Below, piece after piece: positions 51,904-60,539 of a DNA stretch of 64,000 nucleotides. The DNA comes from Olivibacter oleidegradans. GTDB lineage: Bacteria > Bacteroidota > Bacteroidia > Sphingobacteriales > Sphingobacteriaceae. Under the pieces are notes generated by a model. The model had not been told where the DNA came from. It worked only from the letters and a program-made list of their open reading frames with translations, and did not search any database. The position numbers were made by a program, and so were the translations under genes. Each line of letters opens with the position of its first letter. Position 1 is the stretch's first letter. The stretch spans positions 1,736,001 to 1,800,000 of the forward strand of contig NZ_JBHLWO010000002.1 in the NCBI RefSeq assembly GCF_042432805.1, read 5' to 3'.

Positions 51904-51919
51904 AAACAAGAAACGGCTT
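51893..51919 (-). terminator. hairpin terminator of the Rpn-like gene
   Basis: On the minus strand AAGCCG and CGGCTT pair around a 15-nt loop that can extend the stem by G-U pairs, followed directly by TTTTT-type sequence. It lies 26 bp after the Rpn-like stop at 51945. Confidence 0.65.
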
Positions 51920-51944
51920 CAATATATCTACAAATACCTGATGC

Positions 51945-52778
51945 TTAATTCTTCTTCTTTTTAGCCAAATCGGCACGGACTTTTTGGACGAAGTCTATTG
52001 ATACTTCAGCAATTTCCGCAGCCTTTTCGTCAGATAGACCAAGTTTTATAAGCAAGTTCTCTACCACATCATAGCTTTTCCTAGCCTCACCCTTCGCTTC
52101 ACCTTTGCGATAAAGAAAGTCTCTTTCTTCTTTAAAAAATTTGCTTACTGCTTCCATAGCTTTTTCAAATTGTGTTTCTAAATTACTACGCAATTGCACA
52201 AATATACGCAATTGTTTGAAATATCGACTTTCAGCGAAATCCCCCCTTGTCTGAAATTTTATATCCTCAATGATTTCTTTAACAACGGTATAACTATCGT
52301 TATGTTCAAAGTTACCTAATATTCCTAACATTTTCACCTCTGGATTGTCAGATTTTAAGAATAGCTTATAATTGGCTTCATAGAGCGAGATCAGGGCATA
52401 GCGAAATGTCAAGGTTTCAGTTTCTACGACAGTTGGCATTCTTGGCCGTGTATCTCCCAGGTAAATGACATATTGCCTTACAGGGATTCTATATTTACGC
52501 ATCAGCATAGCGCAGTATTCTATCATACGAAACACAATGTCCCTTTCGCTTTTCACCTGAAACTCAACATGAAGTACATAAGTATTCCCTTTTGAGTCGG
52601 TAACCTTTTTCAATGCGTCAGGCTTCCGTTCCTTTGTATGCTGTATATCATCCGGAAGCTCCTCGCTTTCGACAATGTCCAATCCAAGCACCTCCCGAAC
52701 AATAACAGGCAAGGTCAACTCCAGGTTCTCCTTTATAATCTTATCATATTGATTCGCTTGCGATTTACTTTGGCTCAT
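51945..52778 (-). CDS. Rpn/PD-(D/E)XK nuclease-family protein
   Basis: A 277-residue intact protein of the transposase-like Rpn/PD-(D/E)XK group. The nuclease core is visible at residues about 50-80: RKPDALKKV followed by YVLHVEFQVKSERD (Asp and Glu-x-Gln in place of Glu-x-Lys, as often in this family). The C-terminal part is helical, with FLYRKGEAKGEARKSYDVVE and a final AAEIAEVSIDFVQKVRADLA, the usual UBA-like end. Related Rpn proteins nick DNA and promote RecA-independent recombination. It lies between the remnants and the second alkB. Mobility by itself is not proven. Confidence 0.85.
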   Translation of the reverse strand: MSQSKSQANQYDKIIKENLELTLPVIVREVLGLDIVESEELPDDIQHTKERKPDALKKVTDSKGNTYVLHVEFQVKSERDIVFRMIEYCAMLMRKYRIPVRQYVIYLGDTRPRMPTVVETETLTFRYALISLYEANYKLFLKSDNPEVKMLGILGNFEHNDSYTVVKEIIEDIKFQTRGDFAESRYFKQLRIFVQLRSNLETQFEKAMEAVSKFFKEERDFLYRKGEAKGEARKSYDVVENLLIKLGLSDEKAAEIAEVSIDFVQKVRADLAKKKKN

Positions 52779-52867
52779 TTAGATTACGATTCAGGTATAA
52801 CACAAATATAAAAAAATCTAATTTTTTTAGCAAAAAAAAACATTTCAGGTTTTTCTTTTATATATAT

Positions 52868-53528
52868 TTGATGCTCAACTGGAGCTGTTTCCGAAAGGAC
52901 GGAATTTCAGGTAAATTTTAATTGATTGGAGATGCAGGGGAAATTGTTTGATGATAACCGGCAATTGGTACTGCCACGGGAACTGATGGATTATACGCCC
53001 GACTTTCTGGAACGGCCGGAAGCGGATACGCTGCTCGCTTTTTTATTGCACAATGTGCCCTGGCAGCAGACCAAGGTTAAGATGTACGATAAGGAGGTGC
53101 CAACGCCTAGATTGACGGCATGGTACGGAGACCGCCCCCTACGGGCGGATGACCGGCGTGAACCGATACCCTGGCTGCCGGAACTGCAGGTGATAAGGCA
53201 GCGTGTGGAGGCATTTACCGGCATGGCCTTTCAGGGCGTGCTGCTGAACCTCTACCGCGATGGAAATGATTCGGTGGCTTGGCATGCCGACAAGGACACG
53301 GTGCCCGGCCGCAAAACCGAAATAGCTTCCCTGAGCCTGGGAGCCGAACGGAACTTTGATTTCCGCAGGAAGGACGACCATGCCAGTCGCTATTCCATCA
53401 AGCTCCAGCACGGCTCCCTTCTGCTCATGAAAGGCGATCTGCAACTTTACTGGGAACATAGGATAGCCAAATCGAACGCGATCATAGGGCCGAGAATAAA
53501 CCTGACGTTCCGAAAGGTTATTTTATAG
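52868..53528 (+). repeat. 661-bp duplicated segment, copy 2 (dnaE2 tail plus alkB)
   Basis: Copy of 8469-9129 with no gaps. It begins inside the dnaE2 3' end (the last 15 codons are present but headless) and ends at the alkB stop. The flanks are AT-rich and unrelated. The breakpoint at the left is next to TATATATATTTG, directly after the promoter side of the Rpn-like gene. No terminal repeats are seen, so it did not move as an insertion sequence. Confidence 0.9.
52932..53528 (+). CDS. alkB: AlkB-like Fe(II)/2-oxoglutarate dioxygenase, copy 2
   Basis: A 198-residue paralogue of the AlkB at 8533, differing at 12 positions, none of them in the iron or 2-oxoglutarate motifs (WHADKD, WEHRI, PRINLTFR intact). 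Some changes are conservative (Val/Ile, Ile/Val), others not (Gly to Asp near residue 24, His to Tyr near residue 174 next to the third ligand). The gene has lost the imu operon promoter: only the last 15 codons of dnaE2 lie upstream, so its expression depends on a new promoter or on none. It may still be functional, as the frame is open. Confidence 0.9.
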   Translation: MQGKLFDDNRQLVLPRELMDYTPDFLERPEADTLLAFLLHNVPWQQTKVKMYDKEVPTPRLTAWYGDRPLRADDRREPIPWLPELQVIRQRVEAFTGMAFQGVLLNLYRDGNDSVAWHADKDTVPGRKTEIASLSLGAERNFDFRRKDDHASRYSIKLQHGSLLLMKGDLQLYWEHRIAKSNAIIGPRINLTFRKVIL

Positions 53529-53582
53529 GATAGGAAAAACGACTGAACGACCGGCGTTAATTTCGCCAACTTCAGTGAAGAG

Positions 53583-54122
53583 TTAGTATATGGTGTTTGA
53601 TAGCAGACATTCAAAATATGTAGACTGATCATTATAACGGCCGGATGACATAATTCCCGGAACCCGGGTATGGTAAAAGTCCATATCAAAAGGCACGTAA
53701 TCGGGATAGATGCGATTAATGTGTTTAATTATGTCATTGATCAGATCAAGCTCACCCTGGGATCGGATTCCCTCCAGGGTCGTTACTTTTGTTAGGTCAG
53801 AACGCAAATAAACAGAATACACCTTTTCCATTCCGCTTATAATAAAGGTACAGGAATCCAATTTAGCGTAACCGATTCTTTCGGGCAAGTAGAATTGAGC
53901 AATATAGCTGAAATTAATCCGCTCGGCAACATTTACCTTTCGCTCTTCTGCAATAACCTTACATAGGTTGCCAAATAGGCTGTTGTCAGAAGCGCAACGT
54001 TCTTTCAGTTTGAGAAAAGCGATGTATTCGGCACTTTCCTGATATTCCTGATCACCCGGATCAAGATCCTTGGGATAATATTTGTAAATAGTATCCAGGT
54101 ACTTTTCGTTATGTCTTATCAT
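53583..54122 (-). CDS. hypothetical protein
   Basis: A 179-residue soluble protein starting MIRHNEKYLDTIYKYYPKDL. Charged helices in the first third (FLKLKERCASDNSLFGNLC) are followed by strand-like segments (RINFSYIAQFYLPERIGY, YSVYLRSDL), and the end is GRYNDQSTYFECLLSNTIY. No motif recognised. It converges on the second alkB with a 54-bp gap. Its base composition is like the general background, not like the alkB copy. Confidence 0.65.
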   Translation of the reverse strand: MIRHNEKYLDTIYKYYPKDLDPGDQEYQESAEYIAFLKLKERCASDNSLFGNLCKVIAEERKVNVAERINFSYIAQFYLPERIGYAKLDSCTFIISGMEKVYSVYLRSDLTKVTTLEGIRSQGELDLINDIIKHINRIYPDYVPFDMDFYHTRVPGIMSSGRYNDQSTYFECLLSNTIY

Positions 54123-54303
54123 TGGACAAATATCATTATTTCTTATGCTTTCGTCACGGAATCGACCCGTTTCGTCACACGAATTTGTAGTTTTATCATA
54201 TTTTTCGTAGAGGGGGACTCTGTCAGGGCAATTATAGCAGATTTCATGTTATGTAGCAAAGCTGCAACTTAAATCGTTCAATATTTAACTCACCAATAAA
54301 GCC

Positions 54304-54774
54304 ATGAATAAAGCATTCATAAAAAGTTTATCAGTCTTCTCATTCCTTTCCTGTATCTTGGTTTCATGTTCTGAAAACGACCCTTATTCCCTAGAGTGTA
54401 CAAATATGATACCTCCGATCAAAATCAATTTCAATATTGTAAGCAAGAATGGGACAGATCTATTTTTCTCTCCCGATGCACCCTTCCAGTCTGATAGTTT
54501 GCAGATTTATCAATTGCGGGGAATCACCTTACCTTATCCAGTAAGTATAGAAGGAGAAGATCACAAATATTTTAGTTTTAATGCACACGGAACGGATAGG
54601 GACACCTGCTATTTCCGAATTTCCGAAGCCGATATTGACACGTTAATTTATGTTGCGTCGCCGGACTTACCATCAGAGTGCCCAGGAATGAAACTTGATA
54701 CGGTGTATTATAACGGGCTTGTTTCTTCTCCAAATCAGGCAACAGGAACATTTCAATTAATTAAATCGCCATAA
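54304..54774 (+). CDS. small secreted lipoprotein
   Basis: A 156-residue protein with a lipoprotein signal peptide: MNKAFIKSLSVFSFLSCILV then SC, with the lipobox cysteine at residue 22. The mature part is acidic and beta-rich (FNAHGTDRDTCYFRISEAD), with several cysteines, and looks periplasmic or outer-membrane anchored. No family recognised. It is divergent from the hypothetical gene at 53583-54122. Confidence 0.7.
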   Translation: MNKAFIKSLSVFSFLSCILVSCSENDPYSLECTNMIPPIKINFNIVSKNGTDLFFSPDAPFQSDSLQIYQLRGITLPYPVSIEGEDHKYFSFNAHGTDRDTCYFRISEADIDTLIYVASPDLPSECPGMKLDTVYYNGLVSSPNQATGTFQLIKSP

Positions 54775-54809
54775 ATAACTAACTATTATAAGCGTTGAAG
54801 AGTTGCTGA

Positions 54810-54944
54810 TCGTGTTTCAAAAAGGATCTTCTGGGTATCATTGAGAAGCCTGGAGAAATTAATAAAATAGAGGGCAAACGCGATAGACCCGAAGAATACT
54901 ATAAGCTAATAAAAACTATTGCAAGGAGTAAATCAAGCAAGTGA
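54810..54944 (+). pseudogene. possible 3' end of an unidentified gene
   Basis: A frame without a start reads KKDLLGIIEKPGEINKIEG and ends KLIKTIARSKSSK. The composition is protein-like, and the KRDRPEEYY segment faintly recalls the end of adenine methylases, but this is not a reliable match. It is most likely a remnant. The rest of 54775-55187 holds nothing I can name. Confidence 0.3.
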
Positions 54945-55187
54945 ATATTTATGCATTTATATTAAGAGAACTTTACAAGTTACTTTAAAGTAAAACAACC
55001 ATTTATTACGCTTCAATCATAATTGGTCCGATCATGCATGTAGCGCTTGCAAGCGCTCTTTAAAAGAGTTAGCATTAGAATAAATAATAGGTCTCAAAGA
55101 TTGTTATCATATACAAAGACTTTGCATTGATCAATTAATCACCTATCTTTGTAATAGCTAAGGAGTTTTAGGGCTAGCATATCTCCA

Positions 55188-56192
55188 CTATTTCAATTTC
55201 TCAATTTCCTTAAGGGAAAGTTTAGTGAATTTGGCAATTTGGCTGTTAGGCAAACCATCCTTTTTCATCTCGCGCGCTATAGCAACCGCTTCTTCACGTT
55301 TTCCCTTGTTTCTTTCCTGCTGCTTTACTGTTTCTATTATTCCCATATCAATTGTTCCTCTGGATAACTTTTCAACCTCTGTATCAAAGATACGATTAAT
55401 TTCGTCCAATTGTCTTTGATCTTAAATTGCCGGACGGAGCCTTTGATGGTTAAAATAATCAGTGGCAATATATTTACCGATTATTTTAATCACGTCGGGT
55501 TCTTCATTTTCAATGTAAAGAAAATTCTTTAGGAATACCAAAAAGCTCAATATACGATCTCGATCATAATTATGAGTTATCAATGCCTTGGCTATAGTAA
55601 GTCGTTCACTTCCCAGTTCTTCATCAGGTATTTTTCCCTCTAAGAGTGACTTTTGACAAGCAAGCACCACAAGTGAAAACGGATTGTCCATAAGCAGTAG
55701 TTCCTCTTCGTCATTGTCAAATATATGGTACGTCCTATATCGGAAACTCATTGTAGTATCGAGTGTCTGACGCCAATATTCGCTCGGTCTTTTTTGGTTC
55801 TTATCTCCGGTAAATATCGCTATTGTTGCCACCGAGATATTGTATCGGTCCCATATTCTGTAATGATATTGATAGATCCGTTTAGCAAATTCGTGATCAT
55901 TACCCCCTTCCAATTCGGTATTAATCAGAATATGGCTTTCTGTTCCATTCTTCATGTGTATTTTCACCAATAGATCGGCAATGCGTTTATCACTATTGCG
56001 CTCCCTGTTGGGAATGATCGACAATAATTCCTTATCCATTAATACCAGCTTATGGTTAAAATCAAACAGATCATCTGCATTTGGATAAAGAAACCGTAAG
56101 AACTCGGAAAACCATTCTTCAAACGCGCCTTTCAGAAGCTCATCGTTTTTCTTTCTAGGTTTTCTCTCGGTTTGATTTTTATAATTGGTCAT
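55188..56192 (-). pseudogene. Rpn/PD-(D/E)XK-type gene with an in-frame stop
   Basis: The N-terminal part (MTNYKNQTERKPRKKNDELL, start 56192) runs 256 residues to a TAA at 55424-55422. Reading continues in the same frame through four codons into 73 codons to 55188, with INRIFDTEVEKLSRGTIDMG and the usual C-terminal IAKFTKLSLKEIEKLK. The nuclease core is at KRIADLLVKI and ILINTELEGG (Glu near residue 100). Family members of this kind are single proteins of about 330 residues, so the TAA is probably a nonsense mutation. The NPFSLVVLACQ segment resembles the remnant at 38143. Possible recoding of the stop is unlikely. Confidence 0.75.
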
Positions 56193-56505
56193 ATGCAAAT
56201 TTAACGAAAATGTTCTAAGATGTTTCCACTTATGAACGAAGATTCTAAACCTGAAAATATTGGTGCCCACATAAAGCAATTGGCCTACCTTTGCCCAAAA
56301 CCAATGTCATATGAACATAAGTAAACTGATTTATATAGCCACATCCAATCCGTAAAAGAAAAAAAACAGCATGCCACCCGTGAAGATTATTCTTGAGCAT
56401 AATGAGCCCCATTTAAATCGCTTGAGTTTCTTTAGATATGGCGCTTTATGAAGCAAGCCTCATGTAAGTTGAACAAATGTCCATACTACATTGAAGTGTA
56501 CTGAT

Positions 56506-57711
56506 TTACGCTGATTTTGACAATACAACTTTTAACCAAGTTTCCACTTCTTGTACCAATCTCAAAGCGTTATTTCCCTGACAGTGTGCATCAGCACCCG
56601 TCTCAGCATCAAGAGTGATTAGCTTTTTTTGATCGTTTTCTATCGCTTCGTACCATTCTTTGGTTTGTTTTTTCCATACAGCGCCTTCCTGCATTCCCAG
56701 TACAGACATAAATGGTATTTTCACCCGTTTCGGATCTACAGCATTATTATCCCATTTTTCTACCAGTTCTGTTACGCCTTTAACACCGGCCTTCCATAAA
56801 AGTACTTGAAGGTTGTTAGCTCCGGCAGCAGATTCCGGTATTCCCGAAGACAATTGTTCACGAACACCTGTAAACAATTCCCCTGGGTTATAAAGAGCCG
56901 GTGTAGCAACAACCGCTGCCAGTCTCGGTTCATAAGCAGCGGAACGACAAGCGAAATAGCCTCCCAAACTCATTCCCAAAAGCACCAGCTTTTTTGTGTT
57001 TACATTAAATTTTTCAATGAGCGTATCAACTACCTTATGTATTGAATTTTCGGTTTGTTGTTCCCAATAAAGTCCCTGATTGGGAACTAAACCTTGTCCA
57101 GGCAAATCTACCAAAGCTACAGAATAGCCTCTATCCAAATAATAACGACCTTGAGATAAAAAGCGGTCTTCATGACACGTATCCGCTCCCCCAATGATTA
57201 AAATTGTAGGAGCACTGCTATCTGCTGATTGATAAAAGTGTCCCGGCAATTCCCCTCCTCCATAATAAACAGAAAACTTGGTAGCCGGCAGCTGAAGTCC
57301 TTTCATTGCTAAATCAAAATATTCTTGGCTACTTTGAAACAAATAGTCAAATCGTTCCCCGGGAACTACAAATTGCCATGCAGAGCGATAGGCTGCAAAA
57401 GTCTTCAAATGAACTTCACCGGCTGCTCTAACATTTCCTTCTTCCAGCCAACCCTTCCCTTGCTCTATCAATATTTCGGCTTGATTTTCAAAGGCATCAG
57501 CCCACGAATCAGGATGGCCATCTTCTATCTGGGATGCAACATAAAAAGCCTCACCTACCGACAAACCGCCTGCTGCGCCCCAGCTGAGTGCTCCAAGAAA
57601 AAAAAGGTCCATATTTGGGTCATTAAAACGGTAACGTTGGGTCAATCTTTGAGTTGAATAATCGGCACCTCTGTCTGATTGATTTGTTAAACTCTCATTT
57701 TGCGATTTCAT
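56506..57711 (-). CDS. alpha/beta hydrolase (FrsA/DUF1100-like)
   Basis: A 401-residue hydrolase with a long N-terminal helical cap (about 1-165) and an alpha/beta-hydrolase core. The nucleophile elbow is GMSLGGYF with Ser248; LIIGGADTCHEDRF and LVDLPGQGLVPNQG are early core strands; TGADAHCQGNNALRLV contains the catalytic His. The layout is that of FrsA-like or 2,6-dihydroxypseudooxynicotine hydrolase-like enzymes. Divergent from the AraC regulator at 57818 with 106 bp between starts, so it is likely the target. Substrate unknown. Confidence 0.88.
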   Translation of the reverse strand: MKSQNESLTNQSDRGADYSTQRLTQRYRFNDPNMDLFFLGALSWGAAGGLSVGEAFYVASQIEDGHPDSWADAFENQAEILIEQGKGWLEEGNVRAAGEVHLKTFAAYRSAWQFVVPGERFDYLFQSSQEYFDLAMKGLQLPATKFSVYYGGGELPGHFYQSADSSAPTILIIGGADTCHEDRFLSQGRYYLDRGYSVALVDLPGQGLVPNQGLYWEQQTENSIHKVVDTLIEKFNVNTKKLVLLGMSLGGYFACRSAAYEPRLAAVVATPALYNPGELFTGVREQLSSGIPESAAGANNLQVLLWKAGVKGVTELVEKWDNNAVDPKRVKIPFMSVLGMQEGAVWKKQTKEWYEAIENDQKKLITLDAETGADAHCQGNNALRLVQEVETWLKVVLSKSA

Positions 57712-57817
57712 ACTATCTTGTTTTTTTTATTAAAAATCATATTGCTAAATTATCACTATCTTTATCATTAAAATAACTCAATAACCATTAAAAATAGTCG
57801 AAAAAAGTCATTGTAAA

Positions 57818-58744
57818 ATGAAAGATACCTCAGGTTTGTTGAATTTTTTCAAAAAAATCCAATACAATTATGGTACGGATACTGTTCATTACTTAGAAGT
57901 TCTAGATTATAAAACTTTTGATTTTTTCCCTGAAATGGCAATGTTTTCACTGTCATATATAGTACATAAAACATTCCGAAGAAACTCGACTACCCCGAGC
58001 TACTTTGATAATGCAATCTGCTTTTATTTCAAAAATGTTGTACAGGAACCAGATACGATTTCCAATACCCAGACGGAAAAACCTGTTGTACATATTTTTC
58101 CCTATTCGGCAACACGAATAAGCAACTTTAAGAAAGGAGAAAAGGTACAGGTGCTTTGCGTGATTATCCGTATTCCATATTTACAGGCGTTATTAGGAAC
58201 AGAAGCCGAAAACTTTAATTTTCTTTTGAACAACTATCATCATTTTCTTATTGAAGAAATTCTGACAGATGATATTGTACGTCTTGTTACAGAAATCATC
58301 TACTCCAAACGACAAGAAGTATTAACAGATTTCAACTACCGTATTGTTTCTTTGCAATTGATTTTTAGCTTATTCAAAAGTCTTAGCAAACGTGACCAAA
58401 TTAAATTCCAAAAGTTAAATGAAGGGGATATAATTTCTATTTATAAAGTCAAAGAAAGATTGATTCACGATTTATCACAACCAGTTACTATAGAGGAACT
58501 GTCCAAAATCGCAGGAATGAATATTAACAAAATGAGAAAATTATTTATCCAGATATTTGGTATGGGAATCTATGACTATTTCCAGAAAAATCGAATGCTG
58601 GAAGCAGCAAAAATGCTGAAAAATCAAAAAATTTCTGTCTCAGAAGTCGGCTATTTGTTAGGTTTTGAAAATCTTAGCCATTTTACACGCATGTTTGAGC
58701 GATATATTGGCATGAAACCAAAGGCTTACAGCATGTTAAACTAG
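57818..58744 (+). CDS. AraC-family transcription regulator
   Basis: A 308-residue regulator. The N-terminal 200 residues form a cupin-like sensor (SNFKKGEKVQVLCVIIRIPY in the middle); the C-terminal AraC domain has two helix-turn-helix units, ELSKIAGMNINKMRKLFIQ and EVGYLLGFENLSHFTRMFER, and ends GMKPKAYSML. It is divergent from the alpha/beta hydrolase gene. The base composition is AT-rich compared with the neighbours. Ligand unknown; control of the hydrolase gene is the likely function. Confidence 0.92.
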   Translation: MKDTSGLLNFFKKIQYNYGTDTVHYLEVLDYKTFDFFPEMAMFSLSYIVHKTFRRNSTTPSYFDNAICFYFKNVVQEPDTISNTQTEKPVVHIFPYSATRISNFKKGEKVQVLCVIIRIPYLQALLGTEAENFNFLLNNYHHFLIEEILTDDIVRLVTEIIYSKRQEVLTDFNYRIVSLQLIFSLFKSLSKRDQIKFQKLNEGDIISIYKVKERLIHDLSQPVTIEELSKIAGMNINKMRKLFIQIFGMGIYDYFQKNRMLEAAKMLKNQKISVSEVGYLLGFENLSHFTRMFERYIGMKPKAYSMLN

Positions 58745-58787
58745 AATATAACATACACTATACAATAAAATAATCGAACTTGATCGT

Positions 58788-59741
58788 TCAGGAGGACGCT
58801 TTGACCTCACGCGCAATGGCTATAATATGCTCTTCGTCGGTGCCACAGCACCCGCCGAATACGTTTAGCTGACTGAAAGCTGCTTTCAGCTTTTTATGTT
58901 CGATGGCGAGGTTTTGCGGACTCCCTCTATCCAATTCCGTCGCTTCATCCAATTCTGCATGGCTTTTGCAGGAAGCATTTGCCCGCAGGCCCCTGATACG
59001 CTTTGTCCAGTATTCGTTTCTACCCGATTCCAATTCGTTGAAAAAATGACTCGGGTGCGCACAGTTGATCATGAAGTAAAGCGGAGGCTGGGATACATTT
59101 TTATCAACTTGATTAATAGCCTCCTTCAGGCTCATTCCGGTTGGCAGTTTACCGTCCGTTTCCACCGTGAAGGAAACTACCGTCGGAAGACCAACAGCGG
59201 CCGATGCGCGGGCAATGCCGATAGCTTCTTCCACATAATTCATGGTAATTGCAGAAACCATATCGACTGGGGTTTGGCTAAAAACAACTATCTGCCTGGC
59301 ATGATATTTCTGGGCTTCTTCAGCGGTCATTTTATGTTCCGGTACATAGCCGTCACCGCGTGGGCCAACGCATCCGCTAAGGACAATATTGTCGATGTCG
59401 TTTTCAAACTCCTTTTTTAGATCGTTAAGGAGCTGGACTGCTTTTTCGTTCACGTCTACAATTGCCGATCCGGGATATCCTACCCTTTCCATCCAATCCG
59501 GATTTGCCCGCCAAGTAGGGCTTTCCAGGATAAAACCCATTCCGAAATCCTTGGAGATGTTCAAATAGCGCTTATAGTAATCCCTAAGTGCGTGATAGCC
59601 CTTTTCATCTTTCAAGAGATCAAAAGCAGCAAAACAAGGCAGCTCATGGCCCAGAAGGAAAACCAATGTCGTTTCAAGGCCTCCGTCGGTTAAGTACAGA
59701 TTGGAAGTTCCATTTGGTAATACGGTATTTACAGTAGCCAT
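58788..59741 (-). CDS. homocysteine S-methyltransferase-family protein
   Basis: A 317-residue zinc-dependent methyltransferase of the MmuM/BhmT type that moves a methyl group from S-methylmethionine or betaine to homocysteine. Zinc ligands appear in MINCAHPSHFF and VFGGCCGTDEEH (paired cysteines near residue 302); YLTDGGLETTLVFLLG opens the barrel and VLSGCVGPRGDGY follows. Start 59741 (MATVNTVLPNGTSN) is used rather than 59768. It stands apart between the AraC regulator and the YjbR-like gene, so its context is not informative. Confidence 0.9.
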   Translation of the reverse strand: MATVNTVLPNGTSNLYLTDGGLETTLVFLLGHELPCFAAFDLLKDEKGYHALRDYYKRYLNISKDFGMGFILESPTWRANPDWMERVGYPGSAIVDVNEKAVQLLNDLKKEFENDIDNIVLSGCVGPRGDGYVPEHKMTAEEAQKYHARQIVVFSQTPVDMVSAITMNYVEEAIGIARASAAVGLPTVVSFTVETDGKLPTGMSLKEAINQVDKNVSQPPLYFMINCAHPSHFFNELESGRNEYWTKRIRGLRANASCKSHAELDEATELDRGSPQNLAIEHKKLKAAFSQLNVFGGCCGTDEEHIIAIAREVKASS

Positions 59742-59811
59742 GTATAAAAATTTTGATATGCTTGGCAACCGACGGCTTTACGGAGGAGTGTTTGGAAGCG
59801 CCAAACAAGCT

Positions 59812-60174
59812 TCAATCAGACCCGTGCCGCAGGTGCTCATATTCATTCACCGCTCGTTTGGTAGCGCGGGCAAGCCAGCCTTCCAGCAATAGCTTATTCA
59901 ATTCGTCGGGGTCGGCGGAAGCCAGCGCAATCAGTACATAGTCATAGCCATCGAAATGTGAAGTTGTAAAATAAATGGTGGGATCCTTTTTCAGCCAAAA
60001 ATCCTTTTTTTTGGTATAAACGGCTATCGATTCGTAATCATCCTGAATGCGGGCAAATATCTTGTTGCCTGCGTAAAAGGCCGGTGTCCCGTGACAGAGT
60101 CTTTCCTGTACTTCCGGTAGGGCGGACACTGCTCGGCGGATGACGTGGAGAAAAAACGGGTAATCTGTTTGCAT
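59812..60174 (-). CDS. MmcQ/YjbR-family protein
   Basis: A 120-residue protein with the double-wing fold typical of MmcQ/YjbR: the conserved LPEVQERLCHGTPAFYAGNK, the strand FARIQDDYESIAVYTKKKDF, the loop YFTTSHFDGYDYVLIAL and a final helix (LLLEGWLARATKRAVNEYE). Family members bind DNA weakly or have no known role. It starts 365 bp from the permease stop region. Not obviously in an operon with the methyltransferase (70-bp gap, same strand). Confidence 0.85.
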   Translation of the reverse strand: MQTDYPFFLHVIRRAVSALPEVQERLCHGTPAFYAGNKIFARIQDDYESIAVYTKKKDFWLKKDPTIYFTTSHFDGYDYVLIALASADPDELNKLLLEGWLARATKRAVNEYEHLRHGSD

Positions 60175-60539
60175 AATTTTGTTTATTCTTAGTTATCCAG
60201 CCTCACTGTATGCAGTTAATTTGCCGTGCATCTGTGCCACAGTTTACCGATTATTCTTGCAGCGACGGTATTAGCATAGATATGAACGGTTGCGTCACTT
60301 TTCTGCTTTCGTCACATCCAGGATGAACTGCATAATATATAACCAAATATACGCCATCTGCATTAAAGTAGATTACGTTGATGACAACTTTATACCTTTC
60401 TTTTATCAGTTGGTTCCTGTTCGCAGAGATGAAATAAAAGTTAGCTAAACGGTAGGAAGCTTTCGTACTTAATTTATAGTGCTTAATAGAAAAAGCCGTC
60501 TCTTCCATTACCCGTTAACCGAAAAAACAAAAAGAGGTA
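60175..60539. other. gap with a decayed gene 3' end
   Basis: This stretch has no convincing gene. A minus-strand frame of 85 codons (60251-60508) is not protein-like and overlaps the dispersed repeat. On the plus strand the words just before the repeat (AAAAGTTAGCTAAACGGTAG) resemble the coiled-coil 3' end at 51835-51855, including its stop, but contain an in-frame TAA. Confidence 0.45.
60452..60503. repeat. 52-bp dispersed repeat, copy 2
   Basis: Matches 51852-51903 with two mismatches. Here the second arm of the terminator hairpin has been lost, so only the first half of the stem remains, which suggests that this copy is the decayed one. Confidence 0.7.

Noticed and set aside
60251..60508. 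85-codon minus-strand frame
   Set aside because: Overlaps the 52-bp repeat and has no protein-like pattern; more likely noise in a decayed stretch.
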